Below, piece by piece: positions 39,986 to 48,912 of a DNA stretch of 64,000 nucleotides (the first letter of the stretch is position 1; every line of letters starts with the position of its first letter). Made by a program: the position numbers and the translations under genes. Under the pieces are notes generated by a model. It worked only from the letters and a program-made list of their open reading frames with translations. It searched no databases and had not been told where the DNA came from. Origin of the DNA: Rhizobium rhizoryzae (GTDB lineage: Bacteria > Pseudomonadota > Alphaproteobacteria > Rhizobiales > Rhizobiaceae); assembly GCF_011046895.1 (NCBI RefSeq), contig NZ_CP049250.1, forward strand, positions 1,462,501 to 1,526,500, given 5' to 3'.

Positions 39986-41118
39986 CATTCGTTCACATCG
40001 CGAATGGGAAGATGGGTAAAGCCTTCCGGCCCCGACATCTCGTTTGCATCCCGTCGGATCTTCACGGGGCTGACCGCAAAGGCCGCTACCAGCCGCGCCA
40101 CTGACGTTAGCGCATGTTTGTGGATGCGCTCGTAGCCATGCGAGGCATCGACACCGAAGGTCACCAAAGCTGTACGAATGTCATGCCCTGCTTCCAACGC
40201 CGAGGCTGAATCGGAGCGGTAGTAGCGAAATACATCCTTCTGGTATGGGATCTGGTTTTCGCAGCAGAGTTCCACCAGCTTGCGCGTCAGGTGGAAATCG
40301 AAGGGACCGGTCTGGTCCGCCATGGCAATCGTCGCGCCGAATTCGGAGGAATTCTGCCCCGGTGCGGTCGTTCCGTTGTCGATGGTCAGCATCGAAGCGG
40401 TCTCGGACGTGACGATGGAGGAGGCACCGACGCCCACTTCTTCCGCAATCGTGAATAGCCAATGCGTATCGACCGGCGTGCTGGCACCAGCGCGTTCCAG
40501 TGCCTCGATGGCTGCCAGTGCAATTGCCACACCGGCCTTGTCATCCAGATGGCGGGAATTGATGAAGCCGTTTTCCAGAAATTCCGTGCCCGTATCTATG
40601 GCGACGATATCGCCCACTTCGATGCCAAGCTTCATGGTCTCTTCAGCCGAACGGGTGATTGCGTCTATGCGAACCTCCACATAGCCCCAGCCGACGGGCA
40701 GCGTATCCACCTCATCGTTGAAGGTATGGCCGGATGCCTTGAGCGGTAGGATGGTGCCGCGATGAATGCCGCCGGTGCCATAGATCGTCACGCGCGCACC
40801 TTCGGCAAAGCGGGCAGACCAATGGCCGATCGGCACTAGTTCCAGCCGGCCGTTTTCCTTGATCGCCTTCACCTGCGCGCCCAGCGTATCGACATGGGCG
40901 ACGATGGCGCGGGCTCCGGCCCTTCGGCTTCCTTGACGGACGGCGCGAATGGCGCCACGCCGCGTCAGTTCCGGCGAAAGGCCAAGCCGTTTCAGTTCCT
41001 CCGCGCAATAGAGAACCACTTCATCGGTATAACCGGTGGGGCTGTCGATCTGCAGCAGTGCCGCAAGCTGCCGCAGCAGATAGTTTTCATCAATGGTAAT
41101 CTGCATGGTTTTGCTCAA
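39985..41118 (-). CDS. M42-family peptidase of the NAGGN locus
   Basis: A 377-residue metallo-aminopeptidase/deacylase of the M42 (FrvX-like) clan. Two-metal ligands can be read in IVAHVDTLGAQV (His near 74), NSRHLDDKAGVAIALAA (Asp near 190), TIAEEVGVGAS (Glu pair near 228), TIDNGTTAP and DASHGYERIHKHAL (His near 342). No signal peptide. Its ATG overlaps the ngg stop by four bases, so it is made with the N-acetylglutaminylglutamine amide enzymes. This placement is common; a role in turning over the dipeptide is plausible but not established. Confidence 0.88.
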   Translation of the reverse strand: MSKTMQITIDENYLLRQLAALLQIDSPTGYTDEVVLYCAEELKRLGLSPELTRRGAIRAVRQGSRRAGARAIVAHVDTLGAQVKAIKENGRLELVPIGHWSARFAEGARVTIYGTGGIHRGTILPLKASGHTFNDEVDTLPVGWGYVEVRIDAITRSAEETMKLGIEVGDIVAIDTGTEFLENGFINSRHLDDKAGVAIALAAIEALERAGASTPVDTHWLFTIAEEVGVGASSIVTSETASMLTIDNGTTAPGQNSSEFGATIAMADQTGPFDFHLTRKLVELCCENQIPYQKDVFRYYRSDSASALEAGHDIRTALVTFGVDASHGYERIHKHALTSVARLVAAFAVSPVKIRRDANEMSGPEGFTHLPIRDVNE

Positions 41119-42911
41119 ATCCGTCCCAGCGCGTGCCGTGCTGCGCGATGGCCCGAAAGCGGAAAGAGCAGATCGATGAAGCGTTCCGCAGTCGGTTGCG
41201 GCTCGTGATTGGCCAGGCCGGGGCGCTCATTGGCCTCAATGAACACATAGTCCGGCTCTGTCGGGCTTTTCACCATCAGATCGATGCCGACGACTGGAAT
41301 ATTGATGGCGCGAGCCGCATTGATGGCCGCCTCGACGAGACGCGGATGCACGATCTCGGTCACATCATGAATGGAACCGCCAGTATGCAGGTTGGCAGCT
41401 TTGCGTACCGCAATCTCGCGACCTTCCTCCAGCACATCGTCGAACGTCACATCGGACATGGAGAGGCAGCGTTCGGTTTCCGCATCAACCGGAATAGTGC
41501 TTTCGCCACCGGTGGCAGCAGCACGGCGGCGCGAAAGCCGCTCGATCAGTTCCCGAACTGTGGAACGCCCATCGCCTACCACATGCGGCGGGCGGCGTAC
41601 GGCCGCAGCCACCAGCTTGAAATCGATGACGACAAGCCGCAGATCTTCACCCTCGAAACAGGCCTCGATCAGCACCCGGTCGCACACCTCGCGGGCTGCC
41701 TGAATGGCAGCCTTCACCTCGTCCAGCGTGACAAGTCCAACGGCCACGGCGCGCCCCTGTTCGCCACGCGCAGGCTTCACCACCACGCGGCCATGCTTCT
41801 CGAGGAATGCTACGAGCGCTTCCTCATCCTCACCCGCCGTCATCTGCTCGGGAACGAGAATGCCTGCCCGCTCCACAACGCGGCGGGTCACAGCCTTGTC
41901 GTCGCAGATCGACATGGCAACACCGGATGTCAGTTCGGTCAGGCTCTCGCGGCAATGCACGGAGCGGCCGCCATGCGAAAGCCGGAAGAAGCCGCCCTCC
42001 GCATCGGTGATTTCCACATGCACGCCCCGGCGTCGGGCCTCGTCTACCAGCAGGCGCGCATAGGGGTTCAGCGCATCATAGGCCTCTAGCGGGCTGGCAT
42101 AGAGGCGCTCGTTGATGGAATTCTTGCGCTTGACGGAAAAGGCTGGAATGCGACGGAAGCCGAGCTTCTCATACAGTGCAATCGCCTGTTCGTTGTCATG
42201 CAGTACGGACAAATCCATGAAGGCATTGCCGCGCGCCTTGAAATGCTCGCCAAGCCTGCGCACCAGCGTCTCACCAATACCGGCATGTCGCGCCTGAGGA
42301 TCAACCGCCAGACACCACAGCGAGGAACCCTGTTCGGGGTCGGAGAAGGCGCGGATATGGTCGATGCCGGTCACGGTGCCGATCACTTCGCCGGTGTGTT
42401 CGTCTTCGGCCACCAGATAGGTGATGGCTCGGTTGTCGCGGTTCGACCAGAAGAAATCCGGGCGAACCGGCACCATGCCGCGCGAGGCATAGATGCGGTT
42501 CACGGCTCGCGCATCGGCTTCCGATGTCAGGCGGCGCACAAAGAAGCCGCGAGGCTGCTTACGGCCAGAGCGATAGGTGGAAAGCTCGAGACGGAAGGTA
42601 TGCGAGGGATCGAGAAAGATTTCCTGCGGTGCTTCCGCCAGCAGCACGTGCGGATCACCGACATAAACGGCAATATCGCGATGTTCCGGCGCCTCTTCCC
42701 GCAGCGCTGCCGCCAACTCGCCTGCGTCATCGAAGGTCTGCGCGAAAATCAGCCGTCCCCAGCCGCAATCCACGCAGGCCGAAGGCGATGGGCCATCCTC
42801 ATGGGTCTGGCCGGTTTTGCGTAGGGATTCAAATCGTTGGCGTTTCAACCGATGGGCCACAGCCTTGTCGCTGCGAAAGCGCTGCATACGTTCCGTGCTC
42901 TTGGTCGTCAT
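41115..42911 (-). CDS. ngg: N-acetylglutaminylglutamine synthetase (GNAT/ATP-grasp)
   Basis: A 598-residue bifunctional protein. Residues about 125-260 form a GNAT acetyltransferase with the acetyl-CoA loop RHAGIGETL (209-217), and about 300-590 an ATP-grasp ligase (VVVKPARGEQGRAVAVG, IEANERPGL). In S. meliloti the equivalent Ngg, together with AsnO, makes the osmoprotectant N-acetylglutaminylglutamine amide. ATG 42911 lies two bases after the asnO stop with AAGGAA upstream. The operon order is asnO, ngg, peptidase. Confidence 0.93.
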   Translation of the reverse strand: MTTKSTERMQRFRSDKAVAHRLKRQRFESLRKTGQTHEDGPSPSACVDCGWGRLIFAQTFDDAGELAAALREEAPEHRDIAVYVGDPHVLLAEAPQEIFLDPSHTFRLELSTYRSGRKQPRGFFVRRLTSEADARAVNRIYASRGMVPVRPDFFWSNRDNRAITYLVAEDEHTGEVIGTVTGIDHIRAFSDPEQGSSLWCLAVDPQARHAGIGETLVRRLGEHFKARGNAFMDLSVLHDNEQAIALYEKLGFRRIPAFSVKRKNSINERLYASPLEAYDALNPYARLLVDEARRRGVHVEITDAEGGFFRLSHGGRSVHCRESLTELTSGVAMSICDDKAVTRRVVERAGILVPEQMTAGEDEEALVAFLEKHGRVVVKPARGEQGRAVAVGLVTLDEVKAAIQAAREVCDRVLIEACFEGEDLRLVVIDFKLVAAAVRRPPHVVGDGRSTVRELIERLSRRRAAATGGESTIPVDAETERCLSMSDVTFDDVLEEGREIAVRKAANLHTGGSIHDVTEIVHPRLVEAAINAARAINIPVVGIDLMVKSPTEPDYVFIEANERPGLANHEPQPTAERFIDLLFPLSGHRAARHALGRI

Positions 42912-42913
42912 TG

Positions 42914-44689
42914 TCAGATTCCTTGCGCCTGCAGCCACATTTCCAGAAGGCCAACCTGCCAGAGTTCGGAGCCCTGCAGCGGCGTGATGTGATCAGAGGG
43001 ATTTGTGAAAAGCCGGTCGAGATAGGTTGGCCGGAAGATCGAGCGCTCGCGGGCAGCCTGCGAAGACAGCGCGTCGCGCACCATGTCCAGATAGGGCCCA
43101 TCGACATATTTTAGCTGCGGAACGGGGAAATAGCCCTTCTTGCGGTCGATCACCTCATGCGGCACCACAAGGCGGGCAGCGTCCTTGAGAACACCCTTGC
43201 CGCCTTCGTTCAGCTTGAATTCCGGCGGAATTTTTGCAGCCAGCTCCACCAGTTCGTGATCGAGGAAGGGGACGCGTGCTTCCAGTCCCCAGGCCATGGT
43301 CATATTGTCGACGCGCTTGACCGGATCGTCCACCAGCATCACCTGGCTGTCGAGGCGAAGGGCGGCATCCACGGGCGTGGCTGCTCCTGCTTGCGTCAGA
43401 TGCGCACGTACCAGTTCAAGGCTTGCATCGTGATCGGCAATCCAGTCATCGCCCAACTGGCTCTTCAGTGTCTCGTTGTTCCTGTCGAAGAACACGCGAG
43501 CGTAATCGCCCACGACATCCTTTGAATCCCCAAGAGGTGGATACCAGTGATAGCCGCCAAATACCTCATCGGCACCCTGGCCCGATTGGACGACGCGAAT
43601 GTGCTTCGACACTTCCTTGGCCAGCAGGTAGAAGCCCACATTGTCGTAGGAGACCATGGGTTCCGACATGGCCGAGATAACGCCGGGAAGGGCCGCCATC
43701 AATTGGTCGGACGGCACGAAAATCTTGTGGTGGTCGGTACCGAAATGTTTTGCGATCAGGTCGGAATAGACGAACTCGTCACCCTTTTCGCCATTCGCTT
43801 CCTCGAAGCCGACGGAGAAGGTCATCAGATCGTTCTGACCCTGTTCGGCCAGTAGGCCGGTAATGATGCTGGAGTCCACACCGCCAGAGAGCAGCACGCC
43901 GACGGGTACATCTGCCACGGTGCGGCGCTTTACCGCCGTGCGCAGCGAATCCAAAACCAGGTCTCGCCAGTCCTCACGTGACAGACCTGCCATATAGGCA
44001 TCACGCTCATAGGGCGGGTTCCAGTAACGGGTGTCCGTCTCGCGGCCATCGGGTTCGATTACGCGGATGGTTGCCGGCGGGAATTTCTTCACGCCGTTCA
44101 GAATCGTGCGCGGTGGCGGCACCACGGCGTGGAAGCTCATGTAATGATGAAGTGCGATACGGTCAATGGAGGTATCGATGCCGCCGCCCTGAACGAGCGC
44201 GGGCAGGGACGAGGCAAAACGGACTGCGCCCTCCACATTCGCCAGATACAGCGGCTTGATGCCGAAGCGGTCGCGGGCCATCACCACGCGGTTCGTGTCA
44301 CGCTCATGGATGACGAAGGCGAACATGCCATGGAAGCGGTTGACGCACTCTATGCCCCAGGCGTGCCACGCCTTCAGGATGACTTCCGTATCTCCATGCG
44401 AGAAGAAGCGGTAACCTTCCGCCTCCAGATCAGCCCGCAGTTCGGGATAGTTGTAGATGCAGCCGTTGAAGGCAATCGTCAGGCCGAGTTCGCCATCCAC
44501 CATGGGCTGGCGTGCCTTTTCTGAAAGATCGATGATCGACAAGCGCCGATGCGCAAGTGCAGTCGAACCATGAATGACGAGACCTGAACCATCCGGCCCG
44601 CGAGGCGCGATCGCCTCCATCATTCTGGCCTGTACCATGGGGGAGGGCTGGGTGCCGTCGAACCGAATTTCTCCGCAGATGCCACACAC
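42914..44689 (-). CDS. asnO: N-acetylglutaminylglutamine amidotransferase
   Basis: A 591-residue asparagine-synthase-like enzyme. It begins MCGICGE, so Cys2 is the glutaminase nucleophile of a class II amidotransferase domain (to about 195). The synthase domain carries the PP-loop LSGGVDSS (267-274) and SGQGADEVFGGY. It amidates N-acetylglutaminylglutamine to the neutral osmolyte NAGGN, as shown for AsnO of S. meliloti. First gene of the leftward operon, so osmotic induction should act on the promoter in 44690-44850. Confidence 0.93.
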   Translation of the reverse strand: MCGICGEIRFDGTQPSPMVQARMMEAIAPRGPDGSGLVIHGSTALAHRRLSIIDLSEKARQPMVDGELGLTIAFNGCIYNYPELRADLEAEGYRFFSHGDTEVILKAWHAWGIECVNRFHGMFAFVIHERDTNRVVMARDRFGIKPLYLANVEGAVRFASSLPALVQGGGIDTSIDRIALHHYMSFHAVVPPPRTILNGVKKFPPATIRVIEPDGRETDTRYWNPPYERDAYMAGLSREDWRDLVLDSLRTAVKRRTVADVPVGVLLSGGVDSSIITGLLAEQGQNDLMTFSVGFEEANGEKGDEFVYSDLIAKHFGTDHHKIFVPSDQLMAALPGVISAMSEPMVSYDNVGFYLLAKEVSKHIRVVQSGQGADEVFGGYHWYPPLGDSKDVVGDYARVFFDRNNETLKSQLGDDWIADHDASLELVRAHLTQAGAATPVDAALRLDSQVMLVDDPVKRVDNMTMAWGLEARVPFLDHELVELAAKIPPEFKLNEGGKGVLKDAARLVVPHEVIDRKKGYFPVPQLKYVDGPYLDMVRDALSSQAARERSIFRPTYLDRLFTNPSDHITPLQGSELWQVGLLEMWLQAQGI

Positions 44690-44752
44690 TGTTCTGTCCT
44701 TACCTCGCTGTCTTCATCGCATTTCACCCCGAAATTCGAGGCAATGAGACGT

Positions 44753-44810
44753 CAGGCCCGCGTTTGAGACGGGCCTGCACAGGAGGCCAAACGAGAAAAT
44801 GCGCGTTTGG
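44753..44810. promoter_or_regulatory. Two hairpins between asnO and the fucose operon
   Basis: CAGGCCCG (44753-44760) pairs with CGGGCCTG (44770-44777), and CCAAACG (44787-44793) with CGTTTGG (44804-44810). They lie in the 165 bases between the end of the leftward fucose operon and the asnO start. They may end fucose transcription before asnO, or sit in the asnO leader. A plus-strand T run follows the second, but no plus-strand gene ends here. Confidence 0.4.
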
Positions 44811-44854
44811 TTGCGATTTTTCTGGAACAGAATCCGCTTAGAGACTTCGCGTTC

Positions 44855-46165
44855 TCAAGCTGGACGGCTGTCGCCGGTACTGGATTTCGTCGCGGCGAAC
44901 CGGAATTGCGCCAGCGTTTCCGGTTTCATTTCAATGGAAAAACCGGGCATGGAAGGCGGCATATAGGCGGCGTTTTCGATACGGCACGGGTCGAGGAAAT
45001 GCTCATGCAGATGATCGACATATTCGATGACGCGGCCTTCCTTGGTGCCGGACACCGCCACATAATCGATCATCGAAAGGTGCTGCACATATTCGCAAAG
45101 CCCAACACCACCGGCATGCGGCCACACCGGGAGACCAAACTTGGCAGCAATCAGCAGAACTGCCAGAACCTCGTTCAGACCGCCCATGCGGCAGCTGTCG
45201 ATCTGCACGATATCGATGGCGCCTTCCGCGATGAACTGCTTGAACATGATGCGGTTCTGGCACATCTCGCCGGTTGCCACCTTAACCGGCGCAATGGACT
45301 GGCGGATCTTGCGGTGACCGGCCACATCGTCCGGGCTTGTCGGCTCTTCGATGAAGAAGGGCTTGCAGAAGGAAAGCTGCTTCACCCAGTCTATGGCCTG
45401 ATCAACTTCCCAGACCTGATTGGCATCGATCATCAGGTAGCGGTCTGGGCCAATCACTTCGCGGGCAATGCGCAGCCGTCGAATATCGTCCTCCAGATCG
45501 CGGCCGACCTTCATCTTGATGTGGTTGAAGCCCGCGTCGATTGCCTCCTGGCACAGTCGGCGCAACTTTTCATCGTCGTAACCCAGCCATCCGGCAGAGG
45601 TGGTGTAGCAGGCGTAACCTTCGCGTTCGAGGGTGGCGATGCGCTCTACCTTGCCCGCTTCGGCTCGTTTCAGGATCTCGATGGCTTCGTCGCGGGTCAG
45701 CGCGTCGGTCAGATAACGGTAGTCGACGATATCGGCGATATCTTCCGGCGTCATCTCGGCCACCAGCCGCCAGACGGGTTTGCCTTCCTGTTTTGCAAAA
45801 AGATCCCAGAAGGCGTTGACCACGGCACCGGTTGCCAGATGCATGGCGCCCTTGTCCGGCCCGATCCAGCGCAACTGGCTATCGCCCGTCAGATGGCGCC
45901 AGAATTTGCCGGGGGCTGCCTTGAAGGTTTCGAGATCACTTCCCACCACCAGATGGCGCATGGCGTCGATGGCCATGCAGCAGATGTCATTGCCGCGCCC
46001 GATGGTGAAGGTCAGGCCATGCCCGGCAAGGCCGGGCACGTCAGTTTCGAGGATCACATAGGCTGCCGAATAATCGGGATCCGGGTTCATGGCATCCGAA
46101 CCATCAAGGCTCTGGGATGTCGGGAACCTGAGATCGACGATCCGCATGTCGGTAATCTTGGCCAT
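44855..46165 (-). CDS. L-fuconate dehydratase (enolase superfamily)
   Basis: A 436-residue enzyme of the mandelate racemase branch that dehydrates L-fuconate to 2-keto-3-deoxy-L-fuconate. Active-site segments: HIKMKVGRD with the catalytic Lys pair, LMIDANQVWE, FIEEPTSPDD and VATGEMCQNR for the metal Asp/Glu/Glu set, and VWPHAGGVGLCEYV with the His. These match FucD proteins. ATG 46165 has good spacing to GGAGA; the ATG two codons earlier is too close. Last gene of the fucose operon. Confidence 0.88.
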   Translation of the reverse strand: MAKITDMRIVDLRFPTSQSLDGSDAMNPDPDYSAAYVILETDVPGLAGHGLTFTIGRGNDICCMAIDAMRHLVVGSDLETFKAAPGKFWRHLTGDSQLRWIGPDKGAMHLATGAVVNAFWDLFAKQEGKPVWRLVAEMTPEDIADIVDYRYLTDALTRDEAIEILKRAEAGKVERIATLEREGYACYTTSAGWLGYDDEKLRRLCQEAIDAGFNHIKMKVGRDLEDDIRRLRIAREVIGPDRYLMIDANQVWEVDQAIDWVKQLSFCKPFFIEEPTSPDDVAGHRKIRQSIAPVKVATGEMCQNRIMFKQFIAEGAIDIVQIDSCRMGGLNEVLAVLLIAAKFGLPVWPHAGGVGLCEYVQHLSMIDYVAVSGTKEGRVIEYVDHLHEHFLDPCRIENAAYMPPSMPGFSIEMKPETLAQFRFAATKSSTGDSRPA

Positions 46166-46201
46166 GCTCATTCTCCGGGCAGCTTTATGAGGAAGAGACG
46201 A

Positions 46202-47047
46202 TCAGGTATCGGCGCGGAAGGTCTGCTTCTGGGTGCCGAGGCCTTCAATACCGAGCTCGACCACATCGCCGGGCTTCAGGTAACGCGGTGGCTTCAGGCC
46301 CATGCCGACGCCCGGAGGCGTGCCGGTGGAAATCACATCGCCCGGATGCAGGCTCATGAACTGGCTGAGATAGGACACGAGGAAAGCCACGCCATAAACC
46401 ATGGTGGCGGTGGAGCCGTTCTGCATGGTTTCGCCGTTGACCTTCAGCCACATGTTGAGGTTCTGCGGATCGGCAACTTCATCCTTTGTCACCAGCCAGG
46501 GGCCTATGGGGCCGAAGGTGTCGCAGGATTTACCCTTGGTCCACTGGCCGGAACGCTCGGTCTGGAAAGCGCGCTCGGACACGTCGTGACTGACGCAGTA
46601 GCCAGCCACGTAATCCAATGCTTCCGCTTCGGACACGTATTTCGCTTTTTTGCCGATGACGATGCCAAGCTCGACTTCCCAGTCGGTCTTTTCAGAGCCG
46701 CGCGGGATCAGCACATCGTCGTTCGGGCCGCAGATGGCGGAGCTTGCCTTCATGAAGATGACTGGCTCCGGCGGAACCGCCATGCCGGATTCTGCGGCGT
46801 GATCCGAATAGTTAAGGCCGATGCAGATGAACTTGCCGGTATTGGCGACGCAGGGGCCAAGACGTTCGGAAGCTGCCACTTCCGGCAGAGAAGATGCGTC
46901 CAGGGCAGCCAGCTTTGCCAGATTGGCCGGGTCCAGCACGGAGCCGGAAAGATCGGCCACATGAGCGGAAATATCGCGGATCTTGCCATTGGCATCCACC
47001 ATGGCCGGACGTTCGGAACCGGGCGCGCCGTAACGAAGCAGTTTCAT
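46202..47047 (-). CDS. FAH-family hydrolase, probable 2,4-diketo-3-deoxy-L-fuconate hydrolase
   Basis: A 281-residue fumarylacetoacetate-hydrolase-fold protein. Family marks: CIGLNYSDHAAESG, PVIFMKASSAICGPNDD, the metal motif TDWEVELGIVIGKKA and STGTPPGVGMG near the end. In the non-phosphorylating fucose route this family cleaves 2,4-diketo-3-deoxy-L-fuconate to pyruvate and L-lactate. Many database entries call such proteins ureidoglycolate lyase, which the context does not support. AAGGAC precedes ATG 47047; the longer in-frame reading is a shadow of the gene before it. Confidence 0.85.
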   Translation of the reverse strand: MKLLRYGAPGSERPAMVDANGKIRDISAHVADLSGSVLDPANLAKLAALDASSLPEVAASERLGPCVANTGKFICIGLNYSDHAAESGMAVPPEPVIFMKASSAICGPNDDVLIPRGSEKTDWEVELGIVIGKKAKYVSEAEALDYVAGYCVSHDVSERAFQTERSGQWTKGKSCDTFGPIGPWLVTKDEVADPQNLNMWLKVNGETMQNGSTATMVYGVAFLVSYLSQFMSLHPGDVISTGTPPGVGMGLKPPRYLKPGDVVELGIEGLGTQKQTFRADT

Positions 47048-47072
47048 GTTCAAGTCCTTCTTGATGCGTGAT

Positions 47073-47804
47073 TCAGATGGTCCAGCCGCCATCGATGGCG
47101 ATGGCCTGACCGGATGTATAGGTGGCACCTGCCAGATAGACAGCGAGGTCTGCAATCTCTTCCGGGTCGCCAATGCGGCCGATCGGCTGGCGGGCCACGA
47201 AGGCGGCGCGGGCCTTTTCATAATCGCCCTGCGCACGCAGGCGCTCCTGCAGGGACGGGCTGTCGACCGTGCCCGGGCAGATGGCGTTGCAGCGAATATT
47301 GTGCGCCACATAGTCGGCGGCGACGGCCTTGGTCAGGCCGATCACGGCTGCCTTCGAGACGCCATAGGCGAAGCGGTTCGGCACGCCCTTGATGCTGGAG
47401 GCGACGGAGGACATGTTGATGATTGCGCCATCCTTGCGCTCGATCATGCCCGGAAGCACGGCGCGAATGGTGCGGATCATCGCCTTGACGTTGAGGTCGA
47501 TCGCAAAATCGAGGTCGCTATCCTTCATTTCGAGGATGGAGCCGCCGTGGACGACGCCTGCACAATTGAACAGCACGTCCACCTGCCCGATGGAATCGAC
47601 GCAGGCCGTCACGGCTGCCTCATCCAGCACGTCGAGCGTACGGGTTCTCAAGCCGCCGAGCTTGGGCAATTCCTTCAGCGTCTTCTCGTTGATATCCGTC
47701 GCATGAACCGTGGCACCCGCCTTGGCGAAGGCTATGGCGCTTGCGCGACCGATGCCTTGCCCCGCAGCGGTGATGAGTACCGTCTTCCCTCTCAGATCCG
47801 CCAT
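47073..47804 (-). CDS. 2-keto-3-deoxy-L-fuconate dehydrogenase (SDR)
   Basis: A 243-residue short-chain dehydrogenase. The cofactor loop is TAAGQGIGRASA (12-23), the middle NCAGVVHGG, catalytic Ser in NMSSVASS and Tyr/Lys in FAYGVSKAAVIG, with a C-terminal TSGQAIAIDGGWTI. It would oxidise 2-keto-3-deoxy-L-fuconate at C4 with NAD, giving the diketo acid cleaved by the next gene product. GGGAGAAGAG precedes ATG 47804. Confidence 0.87.
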   Translation of the reverse strand: MADLRGKTVLITAAGQGIGRASAIAFAKAGATVHATDINEKTLKELPKLGGLRTRTLDVLDEAAVTACVDSIGQVDVLFNCAGVVHGGSILEMKDSDLDFAIDLNVKAMIRTIRAVLPGMIERKDGAIINMSSVASSIKGVPNRFAYGVSKAAVIGLTKAVAADYVAHNIRCNAICPGTVDSPSLQERLRAQGDYEKARAAFVARQPIGRIGDPEEIADLAVYLAGATYTSGQAIAIDGGWTI

Positions 47805-47900
47805 GTTCGTCTCTTCTCCCGGCTCTCTGGCCTCTTTGTCGTAATGGCGCAGATTTTCCCCTCGCAGATCTGTTTGCAAGGACGATTTATGCAAAATCCG

Positions 47901-48908
47901 TCACACGCTGATCATTGCCTTCACAACGCCCGCAGCAGGGTCGGTCAGGCCACCGAAAAGCTGCGGTACGTCCGAGAGGTTCATGCGATGGGTGATCAGC
48001 GCATCCGGCACTTCGCCTGCACGCATGGCGGCCATCACATATTCGAAGTCTGAAATCGTGGCGTTACGGCTGCCGAGCAGTGTCGTCTCGCGCTTGTGGA
48101 ATTCCGGATCGTTGAAGGTAATGTCGGATGCCACGATGGAAACCAGAACATAGGTGCCCGCATGGGCGACGAAGCCGAAGCCGCGCTCTATAGCCTTCGG
48201 GTTGCCGGTCGCATCAAATACGGCTTCGAAGAAATTGCCGTCGGTAATCTCGGAAAGCTCTTCCCGGTCACCATCGCCAAGCTGCACCAGCGAGGTGATG
48301 CCGAGGTGATCGCGCGCGAAATCCAGCCGATCCTGGCGGCTGTCGATCAGCGTCACATCCGAACCCTCCAGCTTTGCAAACAGAGCGACGGCGAGACCGA
48401 TCGGACCCGCGCCCGCGATCAGCACCTTCTCGCCGCCGCGCAAGCCTGCACGCCGCACCGCATGCGCGCCGATGGCCAGAAACTCCACCATGGCGGCCTG
48501 ATCCAGCGTCAGGCCATCGGCCTTGATCAGGAACTCCTCAGGCAGGCAGAGATACTCCGTCATCCCGCCATCCCGATGAACGCCCAGCACGCCGATATTG
48601 CGGCAGCAATTGGTGCGCCCCTTGCGGCAGGCATCACAGGTTCCGCAGGAAATGTAGGGGATGATCGATACCGTATCGCCGGTCTCGAAGCGGCTCCCCT
48701 CTGCCGGTTCCACGATTGTTGCGGCCAGTTCGTGTCCCATCACGCGCGGATACGAGAGATAGGGCTGATTGCCGGTAAAGATGTGCAGATCGGTGCCGCA
48801 GACGCCGACGCGACGAATGCGCACCAGTGCCTCGCCCGCAGCGGGAATGGGCTTGTCCCGTTCGATGGCGGACAGGCTTCCGGGGGTATCGCAGACGATG
48901 GTCAGCAT
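47901..48908 (-). CDS. Zinc-dependent alcohol dehydrogenase
   Basis: A 335-residue medium-chain dehydrogenase. Catalytic zinc ligands Cys37 (GVCGTDLH) and His59/Glu60 (GHE); structural zinc cysteines 88, 91, 94 and 102. The Rossmann part has GAGPIGLAVALFAK. It is not needed for the textbook oxidative fucose route, in which the other operon genes cover every step. Zinc enzymes of this type act on L-galactonate, L-gulonate or threonine-like secondary alcohols. It starts four bases after the lactonase stop, so it belongs to the operon. Confidence 0.85.
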   Translation of the reverse strand: MLTIVCDTPGSLSAIERDKPIPAAGEALVRIRRVGVCGTDLHIFTGNQPYLSYPRVMGHELAATIVEPAEGSRFETGDTVSIIPYISCGTCDACRKGRTNCCRNIGVLGVHRDGGMTEYLCLPEEFLIKADGLTLDQAAMVEFLAIGAHAVRRAGLRGGEKVLIAGAGPIGLAVALFAKLEGSDVTLIDSRQDRLDFARDHLGITSLVQLGDGDREELSEITDGNFFEAVFDATGNPKAIERGFGFVAHAGTYVLVSIVASDITFNDPEFHKRETTLLGSRNATISDFEYVMAAMRAGEVPDALITHRMNLSDVPQLFGGLTDPAAGVVKAMISV

Positions 48909-48912
48909 GGTC

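Noticed and set aside
44807-47071. A 754-codon rightward reading frame across the fucose genes
   Set aside because: It lies antisense to three clearly recognisable enzymes, has no ribosome binding site and a composition (His, Arg, Gly rich) typical of a shadow of GC-rich genes.
46202-47311. An 88-residue N-terminal extension of the FAH-family hydrolase
   Set aside because: The extra residues are the upstream dehydrogenase gene read in another frame; the family's N-terminus begins at ATG 47047, with a ribosome binding site.
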